From QHXN01 sp032162705 (GTDB taxonomy: Bacteria; Acidobacteriota; Blastocatellia; Pyrinomonadales; Pyrinomonadaceae), in assembly GCA_032162705.1 (NCBI GenBank), contig JAVRON010000031.1, positions 12,724 to 76,723 of the forward strand: a stretch of 64,000 nt of DNA, written 5' to 3'. Below the pieces are notes generated by a model that did no database searches, was not told where the DNA came from, and was given only the letters and a program-made list of their open reading frames with translations. The position numbers and the translations under genes were made by a program. The number at the start of each line of letters is the position of its first letter. Position 1 is the first letter of the stretch. Shown piece after piece: positions 53,663-62,017 of the stretch.

Positions 53663-53708
53663 AAGCGCCTCTGGCAACAGCACTCGCCGGAGGCGCTTTT
53701 ATTTTTTC
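53663..53708 (+). terminator. Intrinsic terminator after the RRM gene
   Basis: AAGCGCCTC and GAGGCGCTT pair across an 18-nt loop, followed directly by TTTATTTTTTCG, a strong U-tract. Confidence 0.9.
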
Positions 53709-53752
53709 GACAGACCGCCCTCAAAGTCAGAGGGCGACAGACAAGGAACTGA

Positions 53753-54988
53753 ATGGAATTTTCTCAACTCGGACTCCGGCCAGCGCTGCTGCGCCGCTGC
53801 GAGTCCCTCGGTTATACAGAACCGACAGCAATTCAAGAGCGTGCGATCCCCGTCGTGCTGTCCGGTGCAGACCTGATTGGCTGCGCTGAGACCGGCACCG
53901 GCAAGACTGCCGCCTTTCTACTCCCGACGATACAGAGGATGACCGAAACTCCTCGACCGGGAGTGCGCGTGCTAGTGCTCGCGCCGACGCGTGAGCTTGT
54001 CTCACAGATTGAAGACCACTACAAACAGCTTGCGCCGAAAGGTAGCGCGCGTTGCGCCGCCGTCATCGGTGGCGCGAGCATGTCTCGACAGATGGATGCG
54101 TTGCGCAGAGGCGCGGGCGTAGTTGTCGCCACGCCGGGCCGCCTGCTCGATCACGTCGAGCGTCGCACCGTAGACCTTTCCCAGGTTGAAGTGCTCGTCC
54201 TCGACGAGGCCGACCGCATGCTCGATATGGGCTTCCTGCCTGCGATTCGACGCGTGCTCGCGGAACTTCCGTCGAAGCGGCAGACGCTTCTCTTCTCCGC
54301 GACGATGTCGTCGGTGATTGAAGAGCTTGCGCGTTCGACGATGAAAGACCCGAAGCTTATCGAAGTCAATGTGCGCGGACGCGCCGCCGTGTTGGTGGAG
54401 CAGACCGCGTACCCCGTTGCGGCAGAGTCGAAGACGGCGCTGCTCTTAGACCTTTTGGAGCGCGAGCGCGACAACTTCGACCGTGTGCTCGTCTTTACGC
54501 GCACGCGGCGCGGGGCCGAACGTCTCTCGCACATTCTTCTGGCGCGCGAGCACAAGGTTAATCGCATCCACGCAGACCGCACGCAGCCCCAGAGGGAGGC
54601 CGCGCTGCGCGGCTTCAAGGACGGGCAGACGCGCGTGCTGGTCGCGACGGACATCGCTGCGCGCGGCATCGACGTTGATTCGATCTCGCACGTCATCAAC
54701 TACGATGTGCCCGCCGCGCCGGAGGATTACGTACACCGCATCGGTCGCACGGGCCGCGCGGGCAAGCTTGGACGCGCCATCACGCTCGTCACACCCGTTG
54801 ACGAGTTGTCGATGCGCGCCATCGAGCGCCTGACGGGGCAATCGGTCGAGCGTGTCGTGCTGCCTCTCTTCGGCGGCGCGCAGGCGGGAGTCCGTACGAC
54901 ACAGGTCAAGACGTTCGCGCGTCCGATGCGCGGTTCCGGTGCGGGCGGTCGGCGTTCGTTCAGGCCGCGTCGCGGTGCGGGCCGCTGA
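53753..54988 (+). CDS. rhlE: DEAD-box ATP-dependent RNA helicase (RhlE-like)
   Basis: A 411-residue helicase core with all motifs: Q motif (FSQLGLRPALLRRCESLGYTEPTAIQ), Walker A AETGTGKT (45-52), PTRELVSQI, TPGRLLDH, DEAD (151-154, VLDEADRMLDMGF), SAT (LLFSATM), then the second RecA domain with ARGIDV and HRIGRTGRAG. A short basic tail (RPMRGSGAGGRRSFRPRRG) follows, as in RhlE. AAGGA precedes the ATG. It lies between the RRM protein and infA. Confidence 0.95.
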   Translation: MEFSQLGLRPALLRRCESLGYTEPTAIQERAIPVVLSGADLIGCAETGTGKTAAFLLPTIQRMTETPRPGVRVLVLAPTRELVSQIEDHYKQLAPKGSARCAAVIGGASMSRQMDALRRGAGVVVATPGRLLDHVERRTVDLSQVEVLVLDEADRMLDMGFLPAIRRVLAELPSKRQTLLFSATMSSVIEELARSTMKDPKLIEVNVRGRAAVLVEQTAYPVAAESKTALLLDLLERERDNFDRVLVFTRTRRGAERLSHILLAREHKVNRIHADRTQPQREAALRGFKDGQTRVLVATDIAARGIDVDSISHVINYDVPAAPEDYVHRIGRTGRAGKLGRAITLVTPVDELSMRAIERLTGQSVERVVLPLFGGAQAGVRTTQVKTFARPMRGSGAGGRRSFRPRRGAGR

Positions 54989-55012
54989 AAAAGGGTTTTT
55001 GTTAAAGACGAA

Positions 55013-55038
55013 GGCCGTGCGCCTTTCAACGCACGGCC
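55013..55038 (+). terminator. Hairpin between the helicase gene and infA
   Basis: GGCCGTGCG and CGCACGGCC pair across an 8-nt loop. A true U-tract is missing (CTCTCTC), so it may be a partial terminator or attenuator ahead of infA. Confidence 0.6.
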
Positions 55039-55067
55039 TCTCTCAAGCTTAAAAAGGAGAATACCGA

Positions 55068-55289
55068 TTGGCTAAGGAAGAGTTGGTTCCGGCAACGGGT
55101 GTAGTGGTTGATAAGCAGCCCAACGCCTTCTTCATGGTTCGTGTGGACAACAGCGAACACGTCGTGCTGGCGCAGATTTCCGGCAAGATGCGCAAGAATC
55201 GCATACGCATCCTGGTCGGCGACCGCGTGAGCATAGAGCTTTCGCCGTACGACCTGAAGCGCGGACGCATTACATACCGATACAAGTAA
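55068..55289 (+). CDS. infA: Translation initiation factor IF-1
   Basis: A 73-residue OB-fold protein: GVVVDKQPNAFFMVRVDNSEHVVLAQISGKMRKNRIRILVGDRVSIELSPYDLKRGRITYRYK spans the whole fold with the IF-1 hallmarks (GKMRKNRIRI, GDRV, SPYDLKRGRITYR). The start is a TTG at 55068 with AAGGAG 9 nt upstream; no ATG is available in this position. It is not in a ribosomal-protein operon here. Confidence 0.95.
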   Translation: MAKEELVPATGVVVDKQPNAFFMVRVDNSEHVVLAQISGKMRKNRIRILVGDRVSIELSPYDLKRGRITYRYK

Positions 55290-55308
55290 AAACGAGAAGG
55301 AGGAGACC

Positions 55309-55665
55309 GTGGAGATACAGGCACACAGGGTCGGCGAGCGCGTTGAGAAGTTCTGCGCTGCGTGCGGCGAAGAGCGGGGCCACGTCGTGGCTTCGGTCAC
55401 AAAGCGCGGGCACATCTCGCGCGTGAGTTGCCCGCAGTGCGGCACTCGCAGCGCATACAAAAACAGCGACGGGACTTCGGCGCGCAACCCCACAGCAAAG
55501 TCGGGCGCTCCATACGACCGCACGCGCACATACCGCGCCGGTCAATCACTGACGCATCCGATTTTCGGGCCCGGTGAAGTGACCGCGGTCGTCGAGCCGC
55601 AGAAGATTGACGTGCTCTTTTCTGATCGCTTGCGCCGTCTCATACACAGTCGTGCTCAGGCGTAA
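55309..55665 (+). CDS. Small zinc-ribbon protein with UvrD/PcrA-type Tudor-like tail
   Basis: 118 residues from a GTG at 55309 with AAGGAGGAG just upstream. The N-terminal part has two Cys pairs (FCAACGEE and VSCPQCGT) forming a zinc ribbon; the C-terminal SLTHPIFGPGEVTAVVEPQKIDVLF resembles the short RNA-polymerase-contacting domain at the C-terminus of UvrD/PcrA (VRHPxFGxG motif). This suggests a transcription- or nucleic-acid-associated role, by analogy only. It lies 19 nt after infA. Confidence 0.75.
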   Translation: MEIQAHRVGERVEKFCAACGEERGHVVASVTKRGHISRVSCPQCGTRSAYKNSDGTSARNPTAKSGAPYDRTRTYRAGQSLTHPIFGPGEVTAVVEPQKIDVLFSDRLRRLIHSRAQA

Positions 55666-55882
55666 GCTTCGGCGCAGGCGCGCCAAGGGAAAAGCGCCCG
55701 CACAGACCGTCAATGTTATGACGGCGGGCACGCGTCTGACGTTTCGCGCGGAAGTGATGCCCGGACGCGGCGCAAGCGAGCGCACGTTTACTGTGGCGCG
55801 CGTCCTCACAGGCGGTCGGGTCGAATTATACGGCCTGTTGGGAGAACACGCGATCAGGGCGTTCGTCACGGCACAGCTTTAA
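55652..55882 (+). CDS. Small basic protein of unknown function
   Basis: 76 residues from a GTG at 55652 that overlaps the previous stop by 14 nt, or 55 from an ATG at 55718. Beta-rich with a very basic start (RRKLRRRRAKGKA) and RVELYGLLGEHAIRAFV at the end. I do not recognise a family. The frame preference and the overlap with the preceding gene support it. Confidence 0.55.
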   Translation: MLRRKLRRRRAKGKAPAQTVNVMTAGTRLTFRAEVMPGRGASERTFTVARVLTGGRVELYGLLGEHAIRAFVTAQL

Positions 55883-56011
55883 CGCCGCACACGCACGCCG
55901 TGCCGCCGTCGGCGACGAATCGCGCAAGGTTTGCGTTGAACCTGGCGGCAACTGACGGACGCCGAGACCGCCGTCAAACGCCTCACACACATTCCGAAGA
56001 CTCTTTTGACG

Positions 56012-56033
56012 AGGGCGCTAACGATAGCGCCCT
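56012..56033. terminator. Terminator hairpin after the infA cluster
   Basis: AGGGCGCTA and TAGCGCCCT are perfect complements around a 4-nt loop (ACGA), followed by TGCTGTTTGTC; AAAAG on the other side makes it usable in both directions, for the convergent gene at 56043 as well. Confidence 0.8.
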
Positions 56034-56042
56034 TGCTGTTTG

Positions 56043-56717
56043 TCAGGACTGCGCGGCTGGCGGCGTTGTGGGCGCGGGTTTGCGCGTTTTGCGTTCGAGA
56101 TGGCTGGCGCTTTCCCACATCGCAAGCGTGGCCGGGTCGTCACGAAACTTGTTGCGGACAATCGGGTCAAGCTCACGCCTGAGCGTGATGACCTGTGAGA
56201 GACACTTTTTCAGAGAGGCGGTCGCGGAGGTGTGCTCTCCCCGGTGCAGATAGAACTTGTTCGTACTCTCCTCGAATCTCTGGATGAGATCGGTCAGGTC
56301 ATCCAGAAATGTTGCGGGCATTTCGCGACTGATGAAGCGTGCTTTCAAAGGCGTCGCGGCCTCGACGAAGGCGCGTGCGGAAGCGACAAGCCCTTCATCC
56401 CCGTTTGAGATAGGAATACGGAAACTCTTCGAGATTCCCGTCAGTTCCGACTCAAGCGAGATGGCCGTGTCTCTGATGGCCTTCAACAGTTGGCGTAAGG
56501 CTGCACGCAACTCCTTCTTCGTCGTCGTGCTGGTCTGTGCGGAACCCCTCGCCAGAGCCTGCTTGCTACTGTGCTGGTCGATTTCCGCAATCAAACCATT
56601 GAGCGCCGCGAATTTCTGCCCGCCGAGACTCGCATTATTAAAGGCCGCCGCCACCGTCACGGCGAAATTCTGCATACGCGTCGCCAGTTGCGAGATACGT
56701 ACCACCTGTGAATCCAT
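56043..56717 (-). CDS. Unrecognised helical protein
   Basis: 225 residues from the ATG at 56717 (MDSQVVRISQLATRM), with GGAAG upstream; the longer frame is rejected for lack of a ribosome site. Predicted as almost entirely helical with a charged, Pro-rich tail (RKTRKPAPTTPPAAQ). No signal peptide, Cys or catalytic motif is evident. I do not recognise it. It stands between a bidirectional hairpin and the 21-bp array. Confidence 0.7.
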   Translation of the reverse strand: MDSQVVRISQLATRMQNFAVTVAAAFNNASLGGQKFAALNGLIAEIDQHSSKQALARGSAQTSTTTKKELRAALRQLLKAIRDTAISLESELTGISKSFRIPISNGDEGLVASARAFVEAATPLKARFISREMPATFLDDLTDLIQRFEESTNKFYLHRGEHTSATASLKKCLSQVITLRRELDPIVRNKFRDDPATLAMWESASHLERKTRKPAPTTPPAAQS

Positions 56718-56894
56718 TGTGAGAACTTCCTTTCCGTAGTTTGTGGAGAAAAACCCTTCCTCCCGTGGATTTGTGTCAACAAACGCCCGCCGGAGCGTCC
56801 GCCTGCCCGCCTTGCACGACATCTCCCACCCATCGCACGTCATCCATGCTTCCTGAGACTCGCCTTATGTCACCCAAATCCCTCCCCGATAGAC

Positions 56895-57300
56895 ATGGCA
56901 GCTAAGATTTCAAGCTTCGCAGATAAGATTTCATGCTCAATATCCGACTCTTCACGCCTCGCAAGTAGATTTTCACGTCTCGCAACTACCTTTTCACACT
57001 TCGCAACTGGATTTGTACAACTCGCAACTATCTTTTCACGCTTCGCAGCTACCTTTTCACACTTCGCAATCAACTTTTCACGCTTCGCAACTAGATTTGT
57101 GCAGTTCGCAACTAGCTTTTCACAGTTCGCAACTACCTTTTCACACTTCGCAACCAGCTTTGCGCGCCCGACGAGCAACTTTTCACGTCACGAAACTAAC
57201 TTTTCACATCCCGCGAGCAACTTTTCACCGCCGATGAGCGACTTTTCACACTTGACGGCCCATCTGTCACGTCCGACGCCTCACTTGAACAATGCCGACA
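56895..57300. repeat. 21-bp tandem array encoding heptapeptide repeats on both strands
   Basis: About 18 units of 21 bp, best preserved at 56960-57160 (unit like CTACCTTTTCACACTTCGCAA) and degenerate at the ends. On the plus strand a 142-residue frame from ATG 56895 reads FSRLATT, FSHFATG, FVQLATI and so on; on the minus strand a frame from TTG 57178 to 56870 (102 residues) reads KLVAKCE, KVVANCE, KLVANCT, an ideal coiled-coil heptad with Cys. The plus frame is open over the whole array, the minus frame only over the best-conserved part. Neither has a clear ribosome site, so no gene is called. Confidence 0.85.
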
Positions 57301-57711
57301 CCCTGTCTGACACGCGCGTTTGATCTCTTACAACGCACGGCGGCACGCTCGCACGGATGAGCGGGATACTCAACACGCGTATCCGTCCGCGAAGCGCCTC
57401 GACAACCTTCCAGACAAACGCGTCTAAACATCGGAGCACCCCGACGCGACGCATCAAACGCGCGACGGCTAGATGAAAGCCGCCCACGGCCTTCTCTCAT
57501 GGCCGTGAGCCGGGTCAACCAATCTATTGACAGTTATTGTGAGCTACGACGGAAGACGTTTGACAGCCGGGTGCCGCTTCCGCCCCATTGTTCGCTTTGA
57601 AAGATTAACGTGAGGCCAACGGGGCGCGTATTTCCCGTCAGCAGAAAATTCTCGCTCTAAATCAACAACCCTCTGTGAAGGACGGCGAGACTTTATGCCC
57701 GTTGCCGTTTC
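57301..57711. other. Gap between the 21-bp array and the transposase remnant
   Basis: No gene supported; a hairpin (CACGGCC/GGCCGTG at 57485-57507) and an isolated TTGACA at 57527 are the only landmarks. Confidence 0.45.
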
Positions 57712-57903
57712 GTGTCAAGAGGATTTTTCATGCCTCTATGCCAACTTGTAGCCAGCATGATTAAAGGGAAGTTCAGTGAACGCCTCCGCAGTAAGACAGT
57801 GCAGGTAAACGAAGTCTTGTGCAAGCTTCTTTGTCACAACGTGTGCTGTCTCATTCAGTCCATTTATGAGTTAGGCGGTGGGCCGATGTTTTGGAGTGGC
57901 TAA
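57712..57903 (+). pseudogene. Transposase C-terminal remnant (DDE type)
   Basis: A 63-residue open frame whose part SMIKGKFSERLRSKTVQVNEVLCKLLCHNVCCLIQSIYELG matches the very C-terminus of a common DDE transposase family (the SMIKxKFG...RSKT..xQVNEVLCK.LCHN pattern). The usual residues between RSKT and QVNE are shortened. Nothing upstream encodes the catalytic domain, so only the tail of an old insertion sequence survives. Confidence 0.75.
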
Positions 57904-59180
57904 GATTTGTACGAGATTACATACGAAAGTTGGTATTCTTCGGAGCGATGTGTCTCGCCGGATGCATTAGATATTACCAGCGTTGCGGGAAGTGAAAACT
58001 TTACGTCTTCAAGTGACATTCTACTGAAGTCTTCAAGAAGAGGCTTCTGGATAGCTTCCAATGATGTACCTTGTAAGATGAATTGAAGCTGCCCGCCACA
58101 TTCCTTTCGGGCTTCTATAGTAAGAGTGCGATTAAGTGGCGGATTTAAGTTTCCGAATTTTTGCCCTCGAAGTATCTCTCCACCTTCTTTGATAATGCGA
58201 TCTTCGTATAGCACCGCGCCCGCTTCCGCGTCTGCCGCATAATCCTTGCCTTTAATCTTGACTGTTAGGCGAAAGCTGCGAATTGTCAGTTGCACCGGGC
58301 GGGGATTTATTACGAGAACGTGCATATTGATCAGCAACCCCCTGAGTTCAGGCGTCGCGCCTGAAACTGGAAAGTCCCAATATGCGGTAAACGTGGCCTG
58401 CTCAATCTCTATTCCTATCTCCTGATATAAGTCCCATAACGATTGGCCTGAAACGCTCAGCCCATAGACTTGCACATTTTTAGGTATTAAGTTCGAATTA
58501 GGCGACTGACCCTTGATGACAACCTCCAAACCTGTAAGCCGAAATTGACCGGCCTTGTTTGACCCGCCTAGAAAGTCTTTCACTTCCTCCGAACTAAGCC
58601 ATTGACGTATCATAAAGCTGCCGCTTTCTCCGTGTCTGAAATACCTAATAGAATCCTTAGCCATCTTTAGGTCTTTGCTGAGTAGCCGTGTGTTTAAATA
58701 AACATCGCCCTTAACGTCGTCATTAATTTCAACGGCATAGACAGATGCGTTTAATATGGTGAATTTAAACTCGACGTATAGCTCGTGTACTAAGTCATGC
58801 CTGCCTATTTCACACGTCAATAGTGTCACGAAATTGTCAATGAACCGCCTATCGTTGTCCGCGAGTTCATGTAGCCATCTGTCTGAACATTCATCAATTA
58901 CATTTGTTGGTTCAGTATTCGATGCTGTTTCATTTGTATTGTTAGGCTTCCGAAACCGAGCGACCGCTACACTGATTAGATATAGTGCAAATGCAAAGAT
59001 AAAAAAGACCGCTGCGCCAGCAGGAATTGCTATATATAAGGGTATCCCATTGAAGTAAGCTGATTGTGCTGTAAGCCATGTCAGCACGCTCACCACCAAT
59101 GTTAAAACACCCCAAAAGAGAGCACTCCCAAAACAGCCAATCAAGATTTGCTCAAAGCGTTCTTTATATGAAGTAGCCAT
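57900..59180 (-). CDS. Unrecognised low-GC membrane protein
   Basis: A 426-residue protein. Two N-terminal helices (FGSALFWGVLTLVVSVLTWLTA and LYIAIPAGAAVFFIFAFALYLISVAVA), then a large polar, mostly beta-strand cytoplasmic or periplasmic region without recognised motif (FKFTILNASVYAVEINDDVKGDVYLN, LLINMHVLVINPRPVQLTIRSFRL). I do not recognise a family. GC content and codon use are clearly lower than in the neighbours, it lies next to a transposase remnant, and its 3' end overlaps the remnant's frame by 4 nt; it is probably acquired. Confidence 0.72.
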   Translation of the reverse strand: MATSYKERFEQILIGCFGSALFWGVLTLVVSVLTWLTAQSAYFNGIPLYIAIPAGAAVFFIFAFALYLISVAVARFRKPNNTNETASNTEPTNVIDECSDRWLHELADNDRRFIDNFVTLLTCEIGRHDLVHELYVEFKFTILNASVYAVEINDDVKGDVYLNTRLLSKDLKMAKDSIRYFRHGESGSFMIRQWLSSEEVKDFLGGSNKAGQFRLTGLEVVIKGQSPNSNLIPKNVQVYGLSVSGQSLWDLYQEIGIEIEQATFTAYWDFPVSGATPELRGLLINMHVLVINPRPVQLTIRSFRLTVKIKGKDYAADAEAGAVLYEDRIIKEGGEILRGQKFGNLNPPLNRTLTIEARKECGGQLQFILQGTSLEAIQKPLLEDFSRMSLEDVKFSLPATLVISNASGETHRSEEYQLSYVISYKS

Positions 59181-59302
59181 GCCGCAAGACTACTCGACTT
59201 TCCACATAGATTGAAGCACCTTTTTGTCTCATAAAACCGGCTGCACTTTATATGCAAAAGAGACTGTATGAGCAACGCCCCCGGTGGCTTACAAATACCA
59301 CC

Positions 59303-59390
59303 GACGCGAATAGCTCAGCACGGTCTACCCCTAGTTATATGCCGCCGCAGTCTTCGTATGACACAGCACGGTACTCTTTCCGACTGATAG
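59303..59390 (-). pseudogene. Degenerate copy of the dcd 3' end
   Basis: The stretch CGCGAATAGCTCAGCACGGT and the following 70 bp align with the 3' end of dcd (60131-60213; GCGAGTAAGTCAGCCCGGTC) over about 85 bp with many substitutions and small indels. Read on the minus strand it is SYEDCGG then stops and shifts, so it is a dead fragment. Both copies face the same way and bracket ung. Confidence 0.7.
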
Positions 59391-59405
59391 AGACGGCGTG
59401 GCCGG

Positions 59406-60086
59406 TTAGATGTCTGGAATCTGCCAGTCTATCTCCGGCTTGCCAGCTTCTTTGAGCGCTTTGTTGATGGCCGAGAAGGATTTTTTACCGAAGAAACCGT
59501 TGCGTGCTGAAAGGGGTGAAGGATGCGCGGCCTTGACGATTGAATGGCGTGCGGTGTCGATGAGTGCGATCTTTTTCTGCGCGTATGCTCCCCATAAGAC
59601 GAAGACTACGCGGCTCCGTTTGGCGTTGACGCGACTGATGATTGTGTCCGTGAACGTCTCCCAACCCTTCCCCTTATGTGAATTTGGCTTGTGCTCGCGG
59701 ACTGTGAGAACCGCATTCAACATCAGCATCCCCTGTTCGGCCCATGGAACCAGATAGCCGTTGTTGGGAATACGAAAGCCCTTAATATCACTCGCCAGCT
59801 CCTTGTAAATGTTCCTGAGCGACGCCGGGACGGGGACTTCTCTTCGCACGGAGAAACATAGTCCGTGCGCTTGCCCCGGCCCGGGGTACGGGTCTTGACC
59901 GAGCAGCAAGACATTCACGTCTCTGTAAGGCGTTAGCTCCAACGCACGAAAAGTATCCTCCTCGGGCGGAAAGATTTTGAACTGTCGCCGTTCCTGTTCG
60001 AGAAACTTTTCCAGTTGTTGAAAGTAAGGCTTCCGTGTTTCGTCTTCGAGTTGAGGTCGCCAGCCTTCGGGAATCGGCGGGAGCAT
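59406..60086 (-). CDS. ung: Uracil-DNA glycosylase
   Basis: 226 residues from the ATG at 60086, supported by AAGGAGAGG 7 nt upstream (a TTG seven codons earlier is unlikely). Family 1 UDG removing uracil from DNA: water-activating loop GQDPYPG with the catalytic Asp, the proline-rich LVPWAEQGMLMLN, and the Leu-intercalation loop HPSPLSA near the C-terminus. Length is normal. It follows dcd by 37 nt, a functional pair: Dcd provides dUMP precursors and Ung removes misincorporated uracil. Confidence 0.95.
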   Translation of the reverse strand: MLPPIPEGWRPQLEDETRKPYFQQLEKFLEQERRQFKIFPPEEDTFRALELTPYRDVNVLLLGQDPYPGPGQAHGLCFSVRREVPVPASLRNIYKELASDIKGFRIPNNGYLVPWAEQGMLMLNAVLTVREHKPNSHKGKGWETFTDTIISRVNAKRSRVVFVLWGAYAQKKIALIDTARHSIVKAAHPSPLSARNGFFGKKSFSAINKALKEAGKPEIDWQIPDI

Positions 60087-60123
60087 AAACGCGCCTCTCC
60101 TTTCCAAACTGTTTGAGACAAAA

Positions 60124-60714
60124 TCAAAGGCGCGAGTAAGTCAGCCCGGTCTGCCCCTGATATTTGCCGCCGCGGTCTTCGTAGGAAACGTCGCAGTCTT
60201 CGTCGGATTCGAGGAAGATGACCTGACCGATGCCTTCGCCCACGTAGACGCGCAGGGGGAGGTCTGCGAGGTTCCCGAGTTCGATGACGAGGCGTCCCGT
60301 CCAGCCTGCTTCGAGCGGTGTGGTGTTGAGCATTAAGCCTGCGCGTGCGTAGGTCGATTTGCACATACAGATGCCTGTCACGTTGCGCGGCATGCGGAAA
60401 GTCTCGACCGTGACGCCGAGGGCGTAAGAGTGCGGCGGCATGAGGTAATACTTCGAGCCGTCTTCCGCATCGCGCAAAGGCGCTTCGACGAGCGAGTCGT
60501 CGTCGAAGTTCTTCGGGTCGATCTCGCGTCCGTGAATCGGCGAGAAGACGCGAAACCCGTCGTCGGCCAGACGCATGTCGTAGCCATAAGAGGAAGCTCC
60601 GGCGGAGATGATGCGACGCCCGCCCTGCTCGCGCACGAGCGACGCCTCGAAGGGTTGTATGAGCTGATGCTCTTCGGCCATGCGCCGAATCCAACGGTCT
60701 GATTTAACTGACAT
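60124..60714 (-). CDS. dcd: dCTP deaminase
   Basis: A 196-residue trimeric enzyme converting dCTP to dUTP, the start of dTTP synthesis. It has MAEEHQLIQPFE, SYGYDMRLAD, the nucleotide-binding core CKSTYARAGLMLNTTPLEAGWTG with the catalytic Glu, and the end SYEDRGGKYQGQTGLTYSR. The C-terminus is complete; a degenerate duplicate of this 3' end lies beyond ung. Confidence 0.95.
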   Translation of the reverse strand: MSVKSDRWIRRMAEEHQLIQPFEASLVREQGGRRIISAGASSYGYDMRLADDGFRVFSPIHGREIDPKNFDDDSLVEAPLRDAEDGSKYYLMPPHSYALGVTVETFRMPRNVTGICMCKSTYARAGLMLNTTPLEAGWTGRLVIELGNLADLPLRVYVGEGIGQVIFLESDEDCDVSYEDRGGKYQGQTGLTYSRL

Positions 60715-60834
60715 GGTCTCGGGATTCCGTTAAGAGGTTTTAAGATCGGCGACGACGCCCGCAGCGGCGGCAGGAGCGCACCGCCGAAGCGCAGCATAAC
60801 GGTCGGTGCGCGTGAAGTCCAGAAGGGAGTGGAA

Positions 60835-60968
60835 TAGTAGACAGTAGTCAGTAGTCAGTAGTCAGTAGTCAGTAGTCAGTAGAAGAACTTTCGCATTCCA
60901 AACGTCAGGGTGAGAGCGCAACGCCCAACACGCGGAGCGCCTACTGTCTACTGTCTACTGACTACTTC
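60835..60968. repeat. Dispersed palindrome, AGTAGTC-word family, copy 5
   Basis: Left arm TAGTAGACAGTAGTCAGTAG with five AGTAGTC words; right arm CTACTGTCTACTGTCTACTG and ACTACTTCC. The stop of the first DUF4097 gene lies inside the right arm, giving its C-terminus VVSRQ. Confidence 0.9.
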
Positions 60969-61898
60969 CTTGCTTGCTTGCACAATGCGGAGCGTGCCGT
61001 CGCCGACGGTGAAGGAGAGCATTGCGCCGCCCTGGCCCGCGCGGCCTTGCAGCGAGCGCTCCGTCGAATGTGTCTGCTCGCGCGGCGCGAGACCCGCATA
61101 GTTATTTTCGACGCGGCCCGTGCGTAGGACTTCGGCGTCGATGTCGCCGCTGAAGCCCGCGGGCAGCTCGATTGTGAGGTCGCCGCTCGCGAGGCGCAGG
61201 CTTATCCCTCGCCCGCGCCAGTTGCGCGCGGGTATGCGTAACACGACGGGGCCGCTCCGCAGCGTCGCCTCAACATCGCCGCCCGCGAGCGTGAAGTCAG
61301 CCGCGCCGTCGCCTGCGTTCACGCGCAGAGAGCCTTCGACGCCGCTCAAGCTGAGCGCGCCGCGGCCCGTGTAGATTTCGAGGTCAACCGCGGCGGGAAC
61401 CTTCAGGTGATAATCGATCTTCCAGGGCATCGTGAGAAGGTTCTTCGGCAGATCACGTGCGACGCGCTTCACGTACTTGCGGTCGTGCAGGCCGACCGTC
61501 ATCACGCTCAGGTGATTCATGTCCTCGTCGAGAATGAAGCTGTTTAGTGCGGCGAGCCGCGTTAGATTTTCTTCGGTGTCGGCACTCTGTTCGACTTCCG
61601 CCGTGACCTCGACCTCGCTCTTCGACCACGCCTCGATTGTGACGGAGCCGTTGGGCGCACCGTAGATCGTCACAGACCCGCCGTAGCCGAGACGGCGCAC
61701 TTCGCGGCGCGTCGTCGTGCGCTTCAATGTGGGTACGGGCGTCAAGGCGGGTTGCGCGGCCTTGTTCTCTTTCGGTTGCCTGCCGCTCTGCCCCTTTACG
61801 GGTTGCGATAGCGCGGGCGCGTTTGTCGTTAGCGCGAAGAGCAGAACGCATGCGACGCGTTTCAACAGCGTCGGACTTTTTTGCAAAGAGATTCGCAT
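60948..61898 (-). CDS. Secreted DUF4097-type beta-helix protein
   Basis: A 316-residue exported protein. Signal peptide (about 10-31), a Pro/Lys-rich linker, then repeated short beta strands of the DUF4097 (putative adhesin/auto-transporter-like) type: YGGSVTIYGAPNGSVTIEAWSKSEVEVTAEV, VDLEIYTGRGALSLSGVEGSLRVNAGDGAADF, GDVEATLRSGPVVLRI. The last residues VVSRQ are written by the AGTAGTC palindrome. Function unknown; it forms a tandem pair with the next DUF4097 gene and lies near an ECF/anti-sigma pair. Confidence 0.82.
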   Translation of the reverse strand: MRISLQKSPTLLKRVACVLLFALTTNAPALSQPVKGQSGRQPKENKAAQPALTPVPTLKRTTTRREVRRLGYGGSVTIYGAPNGSVTIEAWSKSEVEVTAEVEQSADTEENLTRLAALNSFILDEDMNHLSVMTVGLHDRKYVKRVARDLPKNLLTMPWKIDYHLKVPAAVDLEIYTGRGALSLSGVEGSLRVNAGDGAADFTLAGGDVEATLRSGPVVLRIPARNWRGRGISLRLASGDLTIELPAGFSGDIDAEVLRTGRVENNYAGLAPREQTHSTERSLQGRAGQGGAMLSFTVGDGTLRIVQASKEVVSRQ

Positions 61899-62017
61899 CG
61901 GTCTGAAGGCTACACCAGAGGGAGTGCGGTCGCAATAACGAGTTGGAAGTTTTGGGGAAGTCGCGCGACTGTCAAAGCGCCGTGTGTGTTTTGAGCGGGC
62001 TGTATTGCGTGGAGTGC

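Noticed and set aside
56870..57178. Minus-strand 102-codon coiled-coil gene
   Set aside because: It begins at a TTG without ribosome site and is entirely inside the 21-bp array; left as an open question in the findings.
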